From: Isohypsibius dastychi
Taxonomy: Eukaryota; Tardigrada; Eutardigrada; Parachela; Isohypsibiidae
Reading direction: 5' to 3'
Length of the DNA: 32,231 nucleotides
Assembly (NCBI GenBank): GCA_034696485.1
Contig: JAQIWT010000139.1
Coordinates: 1 to 32,231, forward strand
The notes under the pieces: generated by a model
Told to the model about the DNA's origin: nothing
Databases searched by the model: none
The model's input: only the letters and a program-made list of their open reading frames with translations
Translations under genes and position numbers: made by a program
Shown here: one piece after another, positions 31,801-32,231 of the stretch
Numbering within the stretch: position 1 is the stretch's first letter
Layout of the letters: each line of letters opens with the position of its first letter

Positions 31801-32231
31801 TTGATCTGCTTGAACGAAGCGGTGCACTTGTGAATCTTACAGCGCTATTACATCGTCCCAGAACTGCTGGACCTGGTTGTGATGCCATCGGTAAGAAGCT
31901 TTTAAAAAATTGATGAGATTTTCTATTGGCATTTTGTTTTTGTTCTAGCCACCTATGCTTCTAGCGCTTTGTACCGAATGAGTGAAGGAAAGCCTGATTT
32001 ACGGAATGGATTGGAGGGCGAATTGATGCAGGTCGTGAATCAACCGGGAGATATGAATATGTGGGGAGGACTGGTAAGAGGCAGTTGTGTACTTATTACC
32101 GATTTCATGCTGCTAAGTAGGACGCTGTTTGTTATTGCAGAGTGAAGCTCCGGGTGACTTTGATTATATGCTGTCAGGAGACAGCTACCATAATTACCAC
32201 TCTAGTGGTCCACCTAGCATTCACGGAAGTG
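28875..32231 (+). CDS. CTNNB1: beta-catenin (Armadillo), 3' end cut by window
   Basis: Proposed exons: 28875 (the A of ATG), 29308-29459, 29587-29716, 29774-30024, 30070-30323, 30383-30584, 30641-31450, 31507-31665, 31722-31890, 31949-32073 and 32141 to the edge; 781 residues so far. Beta-catenin links cadherins to alpha-catenin and is the TCF coactivator of Wnt signalling. The N-terminus holds the GSK3/beta-TrCP degron DSGVQSG (residues 45-51). [20 protein letters not shown] is the alpha-catenin-binding region. The armadillo array starts near residue 120. Lys330 (GNQEAK) and Lys486 match human Lys312 and Lys435, which contact partners in the groove. Later repeats show [32 protein letters not shown] and [17 protein letters not shown]. 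About 33 extra residues lie in the middle repeats. The C-terminal tail is incomplete. If the split ATG is wrong, the next in-frame ATG is residue 10. Confidence 0.96.

Overview
This is a window of nuclear DNA from an animal, almost certainly an invertebrate bilaterian with a compact genome. The genes are broken by many GT-AG introns, often only about 58-64 nt long, and carry animal-specific families: beta-catenin, CAMSAP/Patronin, NOSTRIN (F-BAR plus SH3), ESS2, Pelota and mitochondrial enoyl reductase. The species cannot be fixed from sequence alone. Short introns, T-rich acceptors and fast-evolving proteins fit an ecdysozoan such as a tardigrade or nematode relative, but this is only a guess. 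I see no transposon, CRISPR array, operon or tRNA.

Layout: (1) about 0.8-3.0 kb, minus strand, a Myb/SANT-like protein with two AT-hooks and a C-terminal coiled coil. (2) 4.8-10.35 kb, minus, a short CAMSAP/Patronin. (3) 11.6-13.35 kb, plus, splicing factor ESS2. (4) 13.7-15.2 kb, plus, an unrecognised membrane protein with about four membrane segments and a PPxY motif. (5) 15.4-17.1 kb, minus, Pelota. (6) 20.0-24.1 kb, plus, a NOSTRIN-like F-BAR/SH3 protein. (7) 24.9-26.1 kb, minus, a secreted Cys-rich/Gln-rich protein. (8) 26.7-27.95 kb, minus, mitochondrial trans-2-enoyl-CoA reductase. (9) 28.9 kb to the window end, plus, beta-catenin, cut by the window edge. Three pairs are divergent (CAMSAP/ESS2, PELO/NOSTRIN, MECR/beta-catenin) and two convergent (membrane protein/PELO, NOSTRIN/Cys-Gln-rich). 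The genes are functionally unrelated; several products act on the cytoskeleton or cell junctions, but nothing suggests a cluster.

All exon joins were worked out by hand from splice signals, reading phase and my memory of family alignments; every join given keeps the reading frame. Main points of interest: a CAMSAP in which the N-terminal segment runs directly into the microtubule-binding coil, with no calponin-homology domain; two introns that appear to use GC donors; a beta-catenin start codon that seems to be split by an intron; and insertions inside the beta-catenin armadillo array. No clearly new multi-gene system was found.
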